Shown here: positions 44,906-57,300 of the stretch, piece after piece | How positions within the stretch are numbered: the stretch's first letter is position 1 | Layout: every line of letters begins with the position of its first letter | Assembly: GCA_030407315.1 (NCBI GenBank) | Contig: JALQPE010001932.1 | Coordinates: forward strand, 1-64,000 | Source: Asparagopsis taxiformis | Taxonomy: Eukaryota > Rhodophyta > Florideophyceae > Bonnemaisoniales > Bonnemaisoniaceae | Reading direction: 5' to 3' | DNA: 64,000 nucleotides | Program-made: the position numbers and the translations under genes | The notes under the pieces: model-generated | Seen by the model: only the letters and a program-made list of their open reading frames with translations | Databases searched by the model: none | What the model was told of the DNA's origin: nothing

Positions 44906-45288
44906 TTCCTCACCTCAATGTTGTAACCAAAGACGACTGCGATATTACCTTGTTCTATTCTAGTAGTGCCCACCATAGTTTCCTCCCCTTCTCATATTAA
45001 ATTGAGTATTGTATATCTCCCGACCCGTCTACATACGCAAACGTCATGTACTAGCCTAACTTTCATCGTTTACTTGAAGGCGGCCTTGATGCCTGCCATA
45101 GAATGCTATTAAGAACTAATTTCATCAGATATCTAAACGCTCCCAGTAGTTGACATTGAAGGGAGGCTGTAGCAACTTCTCCCTGGAAGTTCGCAGTGAT
45201 AGATGGGACCGGATAGGATGCTGGTACCTCACCGAAGAACGACCCTCCGCTAATCCCATTCCTCCGTGATACACGTCCGTTCGGCATA
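44906..45288. other. Spacer before element B; nothing recognised
   Basis: No ORF of note and no repeat that I can see. Confidence 0.3.
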
Positions 45289-45600
45289 CGTCTGTGTTTT
45301 CGGAAGTGGACGCGGACGTCCAGTCTCTCTAGTACGGGTCCTAGTCGGCCCCGAGATTTACTAGAACAAATGAACGTCCGCGTCCAAAAAAAAATAAAAA
45401 TTTTTGGATGCGGACGTCCACTTTCTCTAGTACATATGGCGGAATACTAGGACCCGACATCCACTTTCTCTAGTACGTTTGGCGGAATACTAGGACCCGA
45501 CATCCACTTTCTCTAGTACGTTTGGCGGAATACTAGGACCCGACATCCACTTTCTCTAGTACATATGGCGGAATACTAGGACCCGACATCCAGTATACAA
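45289..45600 (+). repeat. Left-terminal array of element B
   Basis: GGACGTCC sites joined by CTCTAGTAC, then four copies of the 43-bp tandem unit (containing ACTTTCTCTAGTAC and GGCGGAATACTAGGACCC). Inverse of 17,950-18,211. Confidence 0.8.
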
Positions 45601-45719
45601 TATATCAGCGAAAACCGGGAGGGAAGAAATTACAGCGGATGGTAAATTCAGGGCCCATATCGGACCGTATTTTATTCTCTCATTTAGGAAACTGCTCGTA
45701 TACAATACGTCTCTCTAGA

Positions 45720-45860
45720 ATAGGGAATACATATCTGGTCAGAATAGGAAATAAATACCCGGTTAGAATAGGAAATACGTATCCAGCCAGAATACGGAAT
45801 ATGTATCCAGCCAGAATACGAAATACGTATCCAGCCAGAATACAAAATACCTGTCAGCAT
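45720..45860 (-). repeat. 24-bp tandem repeat in element B
   Basis: Same unit as 17,695-17,830 in the opposite orientation; about three near-identical copies and flanking diverged ones. Confidence 0.8.
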
Positions 45861-46176
45861 ATCGTCGATCATCCATATCCCTCACTATCACGTTCTCCCT
45901 ACCATCCGAACGCCATGCACCACCATCCGCACATACTTCAAGAACCCTCACGACCTAGATTACAAAAAATACGCTCCTTCCCAATACCATCCCCGCTTTC
46001 CTCGACACCACCCCAGCCCATTAAATCATCAAGACATCAAACATGAACATTGTCAGCAAAATCTTACACCACTTGAAACGCACTCTCACTTCTATCGTAT
46101 GCCCCAAAATATACACATACCAGAAACACCTCACAGCTTCATTCCCCATCTTCCTACATCCCTTCTTCACTCTCCT

Positions 46177-47261
46177 TCAGTCCTGCCGTTCCTGCTTCAC
46201 CACTCCTGCATCACATACAAAACATCAACCCCAACAGTCAGATTCAAAAGCAACGCTTACCACGACAGATATCCTAGAAACTCCCTTACTTACCTCTCCG
46301 AGAGGATGACTGAATCATCCATCCTACACAAAATACAAACCATGATCCAAAACCTTGCAATGAATAATCAAAGTCAGCAGTCCATATCTTCGCAAAACAA
46401 GTCTTGGTGCTCAGTGAAACTTACCTTCTGTCATCAACATTCCTGCATCATCTACACAACATCGGAATCAACCACAACAGTCAGACTCAAAACCAACCTT
46501 CCCTCACAGCATACTTTCAAAACTCGCACACTTACCTTCGCTCCACACAATACACACCATGACTCAATAGGCTTCCAATGAAAAATATCGCATCAACGGA
46601 AATAGTCAGACTCAAAACCAACCTTCCCTCGCTGCTTACTTTCAAAACTCGCACACTTACTTTACCTGTTCCATCCTGCACACAATAAAAACCATAAATC
46701 ACGTAATCGTGTAGCCAAGAAAAGTAGTCAGCATTCCGCATCTTCGCACAACCGGTCTGGGCGCCCAATGTGACTTACCTTCCGTCATCACTATTCCTCC
46801 ATCACCTACGCAACATCGGATTCAATCGCAACAGTCAGATTGAAAACCAACGTTTCCCTCGCTACATACCCTGAGAACTCGCAAATGTACCTCTCATCCA
46901 TCCTACACACAATACAAACCATGATCCAAAAACCTTGCAATGAATAATAATCATAGTCAGCAGTCCATATCTTCGCAAAGCACATCTTGGCACTCAATGA
47001 AACTTACCTTCCGTCATCAACATTCCTGCATCATCTACACAACATCGGAATCGACCACAACAGTCAGACTCAAAACCAACCTTCCCTCACAGCATACTTT
47101 CAAAACTTCACGTACCTCTCTTCCATCCTCCGCTCAATACACACCATGAGTCAAAAGGCTTGCAAGGAAAAATATCGCATCAACGGAAATAGTCAGACTC
47201 AAAACCCACGCTTCCCTCAATGCATACCCTCAAGATTCGCGCACGTACCTTCGTCCATCCT
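46177..47261 (-). CDS. Micro-exon gene: ten exons of 5-30 nt, about 62 codons
   Basis: On the minus strand, ten short blocks are each preceded by AG and followed by GT: 47,249-47,261; 47,116-47,127; 47,008-47,034; 46,891-46,902; 46,779-46,805; 46,666-46,675; 46,536-46,540; 46,425-46,451; 46,294-46,323; 46,177-46,205. The gaps are 81-125 nt, most with CTGAC before the acceptor. Starting at the ATG in the first block (47,258), the joined sequence is 189 nt and stays open to the TGA at 46,177. Most boundaries fall after the first base of a Gly or Asp codon. The 10-nt and 5-nt exons are out of phase singly but together restore the frame. The product is a 13-residue alternation of GWxR with (G/D)D(A/G)G(M/I)(V/L)MTE, ending GVVKQERQD. 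Function unknown. The Copia LTR at 47,464 lies about 200 bp upstream and probably separates it from its promoter. An upstream ATG at 47,421 opens a conserved leader frame of unknown role. Confidence 0.65.
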
Positions 47262-47463
47262 CTACACTAAACAAAGCAAAGGCGGTCAAAGAATCTCAGT
47301 CGGTGATGAGGGCGGAGTGGAGCCTGCGGCGTCGACCGGACAGCTTTCAGCGTCCGCTTAAGTCTTGCTGTGCATACTCGAAATCATCGCCGGCAGTGAG
47401 ATTGAGTATGGCCCAAGCCATGGTCTCTGATTCCCCGAACAATGAGATCCGGATCGAGAACAA

Positions 47464-47938
47464 TGTGAGAATCAAAATGGTCGCTTACCAGTGTTTACTA
47501 AAAATTGCGAGCTCACCAGATTATTTCTACTACTGGCGAGATGCGCCAACGGTGAGTCGGACAGCCTGTTCTTGGTTTGTCCAGACAGTCTGTCGTTGCC
47601 ATCACCACCTGCCAATCTGGTACACGTGTGATTTCTATCATGCCATCGCCACGTGTACATATATCATAACATTTTTCCCAGTGCCAGGACCTCAACTCGT
47701 CCTAGCATTTCTAATTACTAATTTGAATTATGACAAACAAATTAAAACTTCTGAGGCTAGTTACTCCGTAATGGAGTGTCGTAAGAGCCCCGGAGAAGTT
47801 GCTACCCGACTAATTCGGTGACGCTGAATACAATGAGATAGGTTTCGGAGCGCTCAGAGCACTCCTTCATAGAGAAATCGAGAGTCAAAGTTTTCTCACG
47901 GAATTAGGCCTTCGAGGCCTATTCGCAGTGATTCAACA
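47464..47938 (-). repeat. 3' LTR of Copia element 1
   Basis: Reads TGTTGAATCACTGCGAATAG to CTCACA on the minus strand. An open frame across it is repeated in the other LTR and is not a gene. Confidence 0.95.
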
Positions 47939-47953
47939 CTCCCCCTCTTTGGC

Positions 47954-50900
47954 TTACTCGATTGATGACAGTGCTGACACACCCATAAGTTCTCGGAGCT
48001 TCATGAACTGAACGCGTTGCAGAGGCTTAGTCAGCAGGTCGGCTATCATTTCAGATGTTGGGCAGTAGTCAATTGCAAACATCTCCTTCAGTAGACAATC
48101 TCGGACGAAATGATATTGGATGTCGATATGTTTGGTTCGAGTTCCCGATGCGTCATTCTTGGCCATCTTGATTGAGCCTTGGTTATCGACATTGATGAGA
48201 ATCGGATCTGCGGAGCTGTTCCCGCTGCCGAAACCAACTATATTGCTGAGCCAAATAGCCTCCTTTACAGCAGCACTCAGGGCCATGTATTCAGCCTCGG
48301 AGGAAGACTGAGCTACACAGCTTTGCTTGCGAGACTTCCAGCTCACAGCTGCGCCAGCCATCATGAAGACGTAGCCGCTGGTAGATTTCCGATTTATTGT
48401 GCAGCCTCCCCAATCTGAGTCGCTAAATCCTACCGGTGATAGATCCTCTGAGGCCTTGTAAAGTACCCCAAAACCTTTAGTACCTGAAACATATCGTAGA
48501 ACGCGCTTCACAGCTACCCAGAGAGATTTGGTTGGAGTCTCGACGAACTGAGCAAGTCTTCCGACTGCAAACGCGATGTCAGGACGAGTTCCCACAGCTA
48601 GATACATTAGGCTTCCAATGGCTTTGCGGTAGAGTGTGGAGTCAATTGCCTCTGTTTCGGTATCCCCAATCGAGATCTGAGCTTGCATTGGAGTTGTAAC
48701 AGGGCTGGAGTTTTCCATTCCGAATCGTTCCAATACCTTTTCGGCGTATCGGGTTTGATTCAAGTGCAACAGCCCTCTGGAAGGGTCTCGTACAATTTAT
48801 AGTCCAAGGCACACTCGAGCTCTGCCACAGTCTTTCATCTCGAAGCGTTTGCAGAACTCTTCCTTTAGTTCGTCCAATAAGTCTCTGCTGCTAGAGGCCA
48901 GCAACAAATCATCCACGTAAAGTGCAATGATCATCATAGAATCCTTACTGTTCCTAACATAGAAGCATGGATCGTACGGGGAGCTCTGGAATGTGAGTTC
49001 AGATATGAGAAACTCGTCAATTTTAGCGTGCCACTGCCTTGGAGCCTGTTTGAGACCGTAAAGTGCTTTCTGAAGTTTACAGACATGGTTGGGATACGCT
49101 GGACTCACAAACCCCTCAGGCTGCTCCATGTATATTTCTTGTTCGAGGTCACCATAGAGAAAGGCTGTCTTCACATCCATCTGATCGCAGAAAAGATCGT
49201 GATGAACAGTCAGAGCGAAGAACATGCGTAGAGTGCAGAACTTGACAACAGGTGCGTATGTTTCGGCATAGTCAATGCCATATTTCTGCTCGAATCCTCG
49301 CGTTACGAGCCGAGCTTTATGCTTTATTGAGTGCTCTCCGTTGTCGTTGATGATATCTTTGCGTTTGAAGACCCATTTTGAAGAAAGAAGGTTGACAGCT
49401 TCACTGCGGGGGACCAGAATCCAAGTGCGATTTGCATGGAGAGAATCCATTTCGGATTGGATTGCTTCGATCCATAGACCTTTCTCCTCCCCCTTGGTCA
49501 CCTCAGTGAAGGTGAGGAGGTGTTCTGGAGTGGAATCAGCCGCAGCAGAAACGATGGCAGTGGTTTTCCACCATTCACCCGGAGGTTTTCGAGCACGGGA
49601 AGATTTTCGAGGAGCATTCATAATGGAAACGTCAGGTCCTGAAGCAGATGTGGGTGGAGGAGATTGTGGCTGTGATGTGATATGTTCAGTAGAGGGACTT
49701 GAGGGTGGAGAGGGAGGAGAGTTCTTTTGTGTACGAGAACCTGGAGAGTTCTCAGATGTGTGGTTCTCAAAAGTCTCATAAGAGAAAGTGTCAAATTCTG
49801 TGTAGTCAGACTCCTTAGTCACCGTTTTCGATTTCGTCTCGTCGAAGATCACATCTCGAGACACTACTATTTTCTCATTTGTAAAGTCCCATAACTTGTA
49901 TGCTTTCTGTGCTTCTGCGTACCCAAGCATTATCGCTTTGACTGAACGGTAGTCTAGCGTCTGTAGATGTTTATCTGGAATTTTATACCAGCAATTACTG
50001 CCGAACGTGCGCAAGTGCGCGATGTTTGGTTTTCGGCCGTGCCAGATTTCAAAAGGAGTCGTTCCAGATGGAAGAGAACGACTAGTAACTCGATTACGAA
50101 TGTAGGCAGCACAAGAGAGTGCCTCTGCCCAGAACTCCAATGGAGTAGAGTTGTGATGAAGCATGGTTCGAATGTGATCCTTCAGAGTTCGATTCATACG
50201 TTCTGCTACGCCGTTCTGTTGTGGAGTGTATGCACAAGTCGTCTGCCGTTTGATGCCTTTCATTTCAAGGAAAGAGCAGAACTCATTGGAGAAATATTCT
50301 CCCCCTCCGTCGGAGCGTAATTGACGAAGTACTCGCCCTGTTTGTGTTTCAGCCAAGCACAGAAATCGCTGGAATGCATCGAAGCAATCAGACTTCCGAT
50401 GCAACGGATAGACAGTGAGCCAACGAGACTTGTCGTCAATGAAAGTAACGAAATATCGAGCTCCCCCTTTTGAGCGTGGTTCTATAGGCCCTGCTAGGTC
50501 TGTGTGAACTAAATCAAGTATCTCAAAGGCTCTCGTCAGAGAAGATTTCGGGATCGCTACACGAGGCATTTTACCGGTAACGCACCCTTCACACAGATGG
50601 GTTTTCGGGGATGAGTCGTTTTTGATTCTGAGTCCATTCACCGCGGAGATTTGTGCCATTCGAGATATTCCATTTTTGTCGAAGTGGCCTAATCGTTCAT
50701 GCCATAGTTGCAGAGAAGCAACACAAGCAGATTCTATTCCAATATCCCTTTCTTTAATAGGAACATTGAGATCGATAGCATAGAGTCCGTTACGTTTGTG
50801 TCCGGTGGCTATCGCGCCTCCGTCTTTAGTTAAGATGACTCCATTGTTCGTAAACTGTACCGATATTCCACGAGCAGTGAGAGTACTCACTGATATGAGG

Positions 50901-52030
50901 GAAAAAATAAATGACGGAACATGAAGGACATCTTTAAGTAGGTAAACTCTTTCTTTCCCGTTTACTAGGATTGAAAGTTTAACATCGCCACATCCCACAG
51001 CTAGTGCAGTTGATTTGTCTCCTAGAGTCACACTGAAAGGTTTTAATTTCTTGTAGGAAACAAACATTGTTCGATCGAACGTCATATGAGAAGTAGCTGC
51101 GGAGTCGATGTACCAGGTAGATGCGATGTGTATCTCCTTGAGCGACTCAGAATATGATGAGAGTAGACAAACATACTCTTTTCCTTCATCATCTTTGTTC
51201 TGTTCAGTGTCCATCGCTACGGCAGCCATAGAGGTTAAGTTCGACTCTCGTTGAGATATGTGAGCAGAAGTGCGAGGTTTGTTCGAGCGGGAGCGGGGAG
51301 GTCGGCCATACTTCTGCCAACAATACGGCTCTGTATGGTTCGTACGCCCACAGTGGGTACATTTCTTCCTGTTGATGTTTCCAGAAGGCTTTCCACTTGT
51401 GGAAACCAAAGCAGCTGTATCCGAAGACGACCCTCGAGGTTTCTGGATCGCAGCTCGACGCTCCTCTTGGAGAAGGAGACTGCGTACTTTGTCGAACGTA
51501 AAGGTGGGGTCCTCATCCCCGATAGCATCAAGAGCAGTAATAAGCGTTTGGAAAGACGAGGGAAGTCCATTGAGAACAGCCATGGCCATTTCTTTATCGT
51601 CAATGTTGACACCCATGGAGGTCAATACTGTTGCCATTTGTCGAACCCGGTTGATATAAACCAGCATTTGCTCACCTGGTCTCATCGTAGCAGTATAGAA
51701 GTCCCGCCTCGCGGCTAGTTTGTTGAGCAATGTATGCCTTTGATGCACGTTACAAATCTCTTGCCACATTTCTAGAGCAGTAGTGGTGTGTGCAACATTC
51801 TTGAGCATCTCGTCGGACAACGTGATTCCGATGGCCATTCGGGCAGTTTTATCCTTCCGTAGCCATTTCGAAAGCTCTTCTGGGTCTGTAGGGCGAGGAG
51901 GACAAAGTTCCGAGTCAATCATTTCGTCTACCTCTCGATGACCGAGGATGAGTTCCATCTTTTGTTTCCATGAATGGAAGTTGGAGTAGTCCAGCTTCTC
52001 TATTCGGATCCCAGATGTATTGCTCTCCAT
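47954..52030 (-). pseudogene. gag-pol: Copia element 1 gag-pol with one premature stop
   Basis: ATG at 52,030. Gag with CTHCGRTNHTEPYC zinc knuckle, protease WYIDSAATSHM, integrase (LWHERLGHFD; CEGCVTGK; HTDLAGPI; TPQQNGVAERMNR), reverse transcriptase (TAFLYGDL; YVDDLLLASSS) and RNase H (DSDWGGCTINRKSTSGYV; KHIDIQYHFVRD), in Copia order. One TAA at 48,797-48,799, in the segment after the RT active site, interrupts an otherwise continuous frame of about 1,360 codons. With identical LTRs this is a recent insertion, so the stop is either a fresh mutation, inherited from the source copy, or an error in the sequence. Confidence 0.9.
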
Positions 52031-52213
52031 CGCTCTTTAATATATTTTATCTGTTCGACCTTTCCCAAGTAGACGACTGATAGTCGTCGAGGACCAAGCT
52101 GGGGTCTATAGGATAGAAACTTCTAGCTAAGAGCGAAGAAAGAAGGAGAACAAGTGAACAAGGTTTATGGATGCGAAATCAGCTAGATTCCTAGAGTATA
52201 GAAACGAAATTAT

Positions 52214-52635
52214 CTAATCGGAAGTGGAGGAAGAAGCTTTAGAAGCTTTGGAGATTTTGAGTGCCTTCTCAATTCCTAGATGGCGACGGCCGCGGAGGTG
52301 GTTGTCGAATTCACTTTTCGTGCGGACGATGACTCCACACGGTCGGCAAACCTTTAGACCTCCTTCTTTAAGACGTTCGACTGTCTTTTTATGTCTTGCG
52401 CCGTTGTAATGAGCGACCCTCGACTCGGCAGAATTGAGATAAACGTTGCAATCTTTGCACCTAGAGCGATTCGCGTCCTTGTGCGCAGCGTACTTCGTCT
52501 TGTTATCTCTCCTCTCGGCAATGCTATAAGCCTTCCGGAAGACGCGATCGCGGAGAGATTCTCCTTCCCGGCGAAGCCTTGGACGAGGTTCTTCAAGTCG
52601 TGGCTGAACACGATCTTCTTCGTCACTGCTAGACA
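52214..52635 (-). CDS. Met-less zinc-finger ORF in the Copia leader
   Basis: About 140 codons, upstream of gag-pol and in the same sense. The start is acidic, then Arg/Glu-rich. Two U1-type fingers follow, both C-x2-C-x12-H-x5-H (beginning RCKDC and VCRPC), the same spacing as in the Gypsy ORF at 19,439-20,313. There is no ATG in the frame. It begins directly after a splice acceptor (CTCCTGCAG) with a CTAAC branch site 22-30 nt upstream. Donor candidates on the minus strand are GTACGTT (52,725-52,731) and GTAAGTC (52,822-52,828). Expression presumably needs a spliced leader or a non-AUG start. The fingers suggest RNA binding; the role in the element is unknown. Confidence 0.6.
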
Positions 52636-52906
52636 CTGCAGGAGAAGTAAAGGCGAAAGGTTAGGAGTTATACCGATCTTACTAAGGTCTAAACCTTGAA
52701 AATGACCGAAAGATGAAAGGTATTAACGTACTTTTGATAGAGTTGATGAGACGAAAACCAATGTATTTTAGTTGATGTGTAGTGAAGGCTATAATGCTAT
52801 ACCGATCAGGACAAGGTTGCTGACTTACAAGAGCAGAACCGAGTTGAGAAAGGTTTAGACGAGCCAAGATAGAAGCAGCCGGTAGATCCAATAGGTTGGG
52901 CAAAAA

Positions 52907-52980
52907 CAGCCCAGTTGCTCAGTCGTTAATACTGTGCAGACCAAAAATTATTGGTCGTGCGTTCGAGTCCCCAACGGAAC
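52907..52980 (+). ncRNA. tRNA-like segment, antisense to Copia element 1
   Basis: TGCTCAGTCGT (52,916-52,926) fits the Pol III A box and GTTCGAGTCC (52,961-52,970) the B box, 45 nt apart as in tRNA genes. GACCAA/TTGGTC between them can form an anticodon-like stem. The acceptor and T stems do not pair properly, so I do not believe it makes a functional tRNA. It may be a tRNA-derived relic or a Pol III promoter module. A counterpart lies at 63,875-63,951. Confidence 0.5.
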
Positions 52981-53423
52981 GCCGTATTACTTTTTTCTTT
53001 GAGTTGCCTCAAGTGTCTTGAGATATTCCAAGTATGTCGCAAACTGCCAGGATGTCACCTGTAGTGATGACACAGTGTCAATGTGACAGTTATAGTTGAC
53101 AATTGATGTCAAGATGACAGAAAAGTTTTGTCCGGAGTGCGCCGAGCGGAGCGAGGCGTACAGGCGCCGGGGAGCGAGGCGTACAGGCGCCGGGGAGCGA
53201 GGCGGAGTGCAACGCGCAGAAAGAAACGAGTAAGAACGCGCGGGAAGAATGGGCAATACGAGCGAGCGAGCGAGAGGAGAAGCACGCAACGAGCGGAGAG
53301 CGTGGGTACCGAGTAACGCAAAATGAACGAGGAGCGAGGGCTGCTGGAAATATATGTTCGCGCGCGCCGGCGAAATTACTCACCACTGCGCCAAAATAAA
53401 ATTGAAACGACCACGAAAGCGTG
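52981..53423 (-). other. Copia element 1 leader, rest
   Basis: Includes GC-rich tandem pieces (AGGCGCCGGGGAGCGAGGCG) near 53,150-53,210 and ATGTCA/TGACAG-rich sequence near 53,050-53,120. Open frames here are composition-driven and I do not call them genes. Confidence 0.4.
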
Positions 53424-53437
53424 CTGGGCCCATAACC
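53424..53437 (-). other. Primer-binding site of Copia element 1
   Basis: GGTTATGGGCCCAG on the minus strand, directly after the 5' LTR; complementary to the initiator Met tRNA anticodon arm. Confidence 0.85.
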
Positions 53438-53912
53438 TGTGAGAATCAAAATGGTCGCTTACCAGTGTTTACTAAAAATTGCGAGCTCACCAGATTATTT
53501 CTACTACTGGCGAGATGCGCCAACGGTGAGTCGGACAGCCTGTTCTTGGTTTGTCCAGACAGTCTGTCGTTGCCATCACCACCTGCCAATCTGGTACACG
53601 TGTGATTTCTATCATGCCATCGCCACGTGTACATATATCATAACATTTTTCCCAGTGCCAGGACCTCAACTCGTCCTAGCATTTCTAATTACTAATTTGA
53701 ATTATGACAAACAAATTAAAACTTCTGAGGCTAGTTACTCCGTAATGGAGTGTCGTAAGAGCCCCGGAGAAGTTGCTACCCGACTAATTCGGTGACGCTG
53801 AATACAATGAGATAGGTTTCGGAGCGCTCAGAGCACTCCTTCATAGAGAAATCGAGAGTCAAAGTTTTCTCACGGAATTAGGCCTTCGAGGCCTATTCGC
53901 AGTGATTCAACA
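53438..53912 (-). repeat. 5' LTR of Copia element 1
   Basis: 475 bp, identical to the other LTR as far as I compared. Minus-strand ends TGTTGAATC and TCTCACA. Confidence 0.95.
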
Positions 53913-54326
53913 AACAACGAATATAAACATATAATCATATATATGAGAATCCATTTGCTTTCCTTACATGATCCGTGGCATATCCGCTGTAAAGCACATT
54001 CAGATTCCACGAAGTTCGGAAATAAAAAAGTTTATTATTACAAATGAATTAATTGAAAATTCATGTCCCAAGGCAGTCGTTCGTCCTTCCATGCACACGT
54101 TGCCAGCACGCAATGTGATGTAACAGTTGGAAATGATTGAACTCTCGGTTAAATTCCACCGTTGGGATGTCAGCTGGAGTGAGCACAAAACTACTACCCA
54201 CAAAACTACGAACGAACACGTTACATTCCAAGTCTCGAAAGCACCACAAAATAAAATTGGTCGCATCTGGACGGCACAGTCTCCCCTGTTCAGCTCGCAA
54301 TCCTCCCTTTTGCGTCAAAACTCGAC
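53913..54326. promoter_or_regulatory. Promoter side of the element B transposase
   Basis: Continuous, in the uninterrupted element, with the region upstream of the micro-exon gene. The same sequence, diverged, lies at about 14,790-15,120 in element A. It would be the shared divergent promoter of transposase and micro-exon gene before Copia element 1 split it. Confidence 0.45.
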
Positions 54327-57300
54327 ATGGAATGCAAGTATGAAGGATGCTTCTACTACTGCGTAGATGCTTATGCGCTCGCGCTGCATGAGCGAACGTG
54401 TCGCTACCGTTTCAACCCCTCTCCCCAACATTTCAACAACGCTCGTGTCCCTGCCGTCACCCATGAGCCTGCTCGAAACGGCGACCATGATTCCCCGCAA
54501 CCCAGCTCCCCAGACCCAGAATCTGGTCGTGCTTCCTCCAGCGACTCACCCTGTGACGCTTCACTGCCACCAACCTCAACCCCCTCCCGCGCAGACCTCC
54601 TCGTGCAATCCCTCGCCGCCAGTCTCACAACCCTCGAGTACAAGGCCGGCGCTGGCCGCGTGAGCGAAGTCATCACCATCCTACAAGACCCCGCATTCTC
54701 CCTAGAAAAGTTCAACAGCGCCGTTCGCACCGTAGAAGAATGTCGCCACGTTACCGCTTCCATGGTCGAAACACATTTCCGCACCGAAGGTTACAAGAGC
54801 CACATCATTCCAGACAAAACTGGTAAGTACTCGGCACAGCTGTACCTCCGCGACCCAGTCGACATGCTCCGCAGGCAGTTAGCACTGGCTAACGACCAAA
54901 ATACTCTCTTCCACCCCTCCCCACAGACCGCCCCAGACGGCACCGCAATATTTTCTCATCCCCTACACACAGAATTCGCGAAAACGCTGCACCAGGTTAC
55001 TAGACAGCGCGTGCAGCTCTCGGAAGATCCACAGGTCGTATGGGCAGAGGAAAATGATCCCACCGCTTCCTCCTTTGCCGGCCTCCTCCAAGTGTACTCC
55101 GACAAGAGCAGCACAAGCCTCAAGAGCTCCGCAATCGTCGCATACCCCATACACGTCACACTGCTCAACTTCTCCGCCCCCCTCCGTCGCCACTGCATCC
55201 GTACCGGCCTCACCATCGTCGGGTATCTTCCGTACATTGTTAACCCTTCGTCCAACGCCTTGTTCGGTGATGAAATGCCGACAAACTCTAGTTCTGCTAG
55301 TCGCGCTCGCAAAATTGATATTCTTCATAAAGCACTCGAAAAAGTGTTTTCGTCCCTATCCACCGCGTTCTCTTCCGGGTTCCCCTGCACAGACTCCACT
55401 GCAACTGCCCGCCAATGCTTTCCCATCCTAGCCAATTATTGCTGCGACTTTCCAGAGGCCAAAGAGCTGTCATGCACTCGCAACAGCACTACCACCACAC
55501 ATCCCTGCCACCGCTGCTACATCCCCGCCACTCAACTTGAATCCAGCGCGCCACACCAGCCCCGCTCCCTCGATGATACACGCTCTGCACGCCAAGAGAG
55601 CGCTCAGGAGCATACAACTGCTCCGCTCGAAGCTCTCTCCCTCCTCGAACAACACTCTGTCCTCGAATCGACCGCTCTTTTACCCACCAACAGTCCCCTA
55701 GACCCCTACAACATTTTCTCCTTCGAGCCTCTGCACAATCTCCACCTCGGCATCTCAAAGCTCATCAAACAGTGCATTGTCCACCGCCTCAGCTCCCCAG
55801 ACCTCACCACCACCACTGCCTCCCATTCCGGGACACCTCGCACCTTCAAGAAGGTGAAAAAATCCATCCTCGCCGGCTCAAACAGCATTCTGGCCGCTAT
55901 CGAACGCGACTACTACATCACCGGTCTTCATGTCGACTTCTCCAAGGGTGAGAAGGGCACCAATTTGAACGGCCTCTTCACGGAGGACGGCATACGCGGC
56001 ATGCTCGCAGCCAAAGACTATCACCATGTCGACATGGTGTTCCCTTTCATCGCAGCATTCATTGACACATGCTGTGACGAAGTAGATACAGCCCCCCTCA
56101 CTTCCATCTGCACGCAATACTCTGACCTCGTCGCATGGGTCATGAAACGCGGTCGCATCAAGCACTGGACTGCCGCCGAACTAGAAAGCCTCCAGAACTC
56201 CATTTCCTATTTCAAACAATCAATGCTCTCCACCCTCGGCCCATTCCACACCACAGGTCTCAAAACTTTCAAGTTCCATCTTCTTGACCATCTTCCCGGT
56301 GACTTGCAGAGATATGGCGCCCTGGAACACATTGATGCAGGCCCCTACGAACACTCGCATCTTCTGTTCAAACAGAGTTATAGGAAAACCTCTCGAAGGC
56401 GCTCCACAGCCATGGAAGAGACTATTCGCCACATGGAATTCTCCTTGGCCACTCCAACTGGTCATACCCCATCGAACACATTGGGAAACCCACGCATGAT
56501 ATCGCCCACAGACGGTGCAGTACTCGTTCGCGACGGATTCACCGTTGCACTGCACGACTTTGCCTCCCTGCTGCCCGATGCAACCCTCCTCGTTGCAGAT
56601 ATCGACGGACAGCCCGATCCTGCCACTCTTTTGCCGCTGCACAACTCCTCGTTCCCGTCTGGCACCATAACGCTATTCCAGCAACTCGGTGACACAGCTG
56701 CACAAGCGTTCCTCACCCTCGCTAGACTGCGTGCCACGGCAGAAGGCCCTCCAATACATGACATGGACATTTCCGTTACCGTGGTAAAGTCCGCCTACGT
56801 CATGGGAGGGTACGTCCCAGATGCCGACGACTTTGACCCGCACAGTGGCATGCTTCGCCCCACAAACGTGACGAGGCACAAGCAGCAGCGCGTCTTTGCA
56901 ACTTCATCGTTCGGCCCCGCAAAGAGATCGCAGTACTCCTTTGTCGTCATCTCCGGAACTGCCGATGACTACAGAACCATATGGGTAGGGCGCGTCCTGG
57001 CACTGGTACGCCTGCAGTCTCCAAACCTGTTTCAACCTGTAGAACTCGCTTTCGTTCAATATATGACCTGCTTTGCCCCAAAAACCGCTGTGGAAAAATC
57101 ACTTGGGTGCATTTGTTTAAAGTGGTCCACATGGGACCCGGACAACGGATCCGTTGACAGCAATGACACTGCATCCCACAGTGCAGGTGGTCCTTGGTTT
57201 GACCTCATTCCTGCATCTACTATATCTGGCACCGTGCACATCGTACGAAGTAACTTTCCAGTCAAGCCATTTACGAAACAAATGCACTGGTCGGACCACC

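Larger units (their letters stand above)
47464..53912 (-). mobile_element. Copia element 1, complete with target duplication
   Basis: Two 475-bp LTRs (47,464-47,938 and 53,438-53,912), identical wherever I compared them, flanked by AACAA on both sides (47,459-47,463 and 53,913-53,917). On the minus strand: 5' LTR, primer-binding site, antisense tRNA-like segment, zinc-finger ORF, gag-pol, polypurine tract (AAAGAGGGGGAG beside 47,938) and 3' LTR. It was inserted between the micro-exon gene and the transposase of element B. Confidence 0.95.

Noticed and set aside
47303..53795. ORFs inside the Copia LTRs (47,303-47,821 and 53,439-53,795) as genes
   Set aside because: Both are LTR sequence, start at GTG in the track or in flanking DNA, and have no motif.
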